Below are positions 63,956 to 64,000 of a stretch of 64,000 nucleotides of DNA, one piece after another. The translations under genes were made by a program, and so were the position numbers. A model generated the notes under the pieces. That model was not told the DNA's origin. It saw only the letters and a list, made by a program, of their open reading frames with translations, and searched no databases. Numbering within the stretch: the first letter of the stretch is position 1; each line of letters starts with the position of its first letter. Source of the DNA: Orientallactaga sibirica (lineage: Eukaryota > Chordata > Mammalia > Rodentia > Dipodidae); NCBI GenBank assembly GCA_036365145.1, contig JAEOAD010000015.1:36843501-36907500 (forward strand), written 5' to 3'.

Positions 63956-64000
63956 TGCAGTCAGGTTTGCATTGCTGGCAGAAATCACCTGACCAAGAGT
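63956..64000 (-). mobile_element. MaLR LTR (family 1), start only, cut by window end
   Basis: TGTTGCAGTCAGGTTTGCATTG and CTGGCAGAAATCACCTGACC are the 3' end of the LTR family at 19279-21046, on the minus strand. The rest lies outside the window. It interrupts the 3'UTR of L1 copy F. Confidence 0.85.

Overview
The window is repeat-dense mammalian nuclear DNA, most likely from a rodent of the jerboa group (Dipodoidea). The main marker is about thirty copies of a tRNA-derived SINE. Its head (GGGCTGGAGAGATGGCTTAG..., then a GGTTCGATTCC-type B box) is of the B2 superfamily, and its body (a CCAGATGCACAAGG word, CT-rich run, AATAAA-rich tail) fits the DIP SINE known from jerboas. Monomeric B1 (Alu-like) SINEs, ERVL-MaLR LTRs, L1 copies with rodent-type 3'UTRs, and older MIR, L2 and L1M remnants also fit a rodent. 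The species call is an inference from repeats only.

No complete protein-coding gene, tRNA or bacterial-type operon is supported. The one strong gene-regulatory signal is a CpG island at about 25.5-26.3 kb in otherwise AT-rich sequence. It looks like a promoter and perhaps a first exon, but I do not recognise the gene and its strand is unresolved. Long ORFs there and elsewhere are by-products of GC-rich or repetitive sequence.

Layout: 0-0.65 kb MaLR remnant and DIP; 1.3-7.9 kb old plus-strand L1 with decayed ORF1 and ORF2, split by a younger L1 3'UTR insertion (5.2-6.6 kb); 7.9-9.9 kb MaLR LTR and two L1 3'UTR types; 10-19 kb mostly unique DNA with scattered SINEs and an LTR inside a SINE; 19.2-21.2 kb a full-structure MaLR element (LTR-PBS-interior-PPT-LTR) inside an older MLT1-like LTR; 21.4-24.8 kb a SINE cluster; 25.5-26.3 kb CpG island; 27-38 kb mixed unique and old repeats; 38-42.2 kb an ERV LTR and an L1 with an inverted 5' part; 43-53 kb B1, DIP, L1 and a 5S rRNA pseudogene; 54.4-59 kb minus-strand L1 with part of ORF2 and a long 3'UTR; 59-64 kb a plus-strand L1 cut by an opposite-strand L1 3'UTR copy with a 15-bp target-site duplication.

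The functional content is therefore retrotransposition history plus one candidate promoter. The more unusual items are a long SINE subfamily with a duplicated B box and a CTCF-like motif, a long recurrent L1 3'UTR, visible replacements of L1 catalytic residues, a probable twin-priming inversion, and nested insertions that can be put in order. I found nothing that I would call a new biological system.
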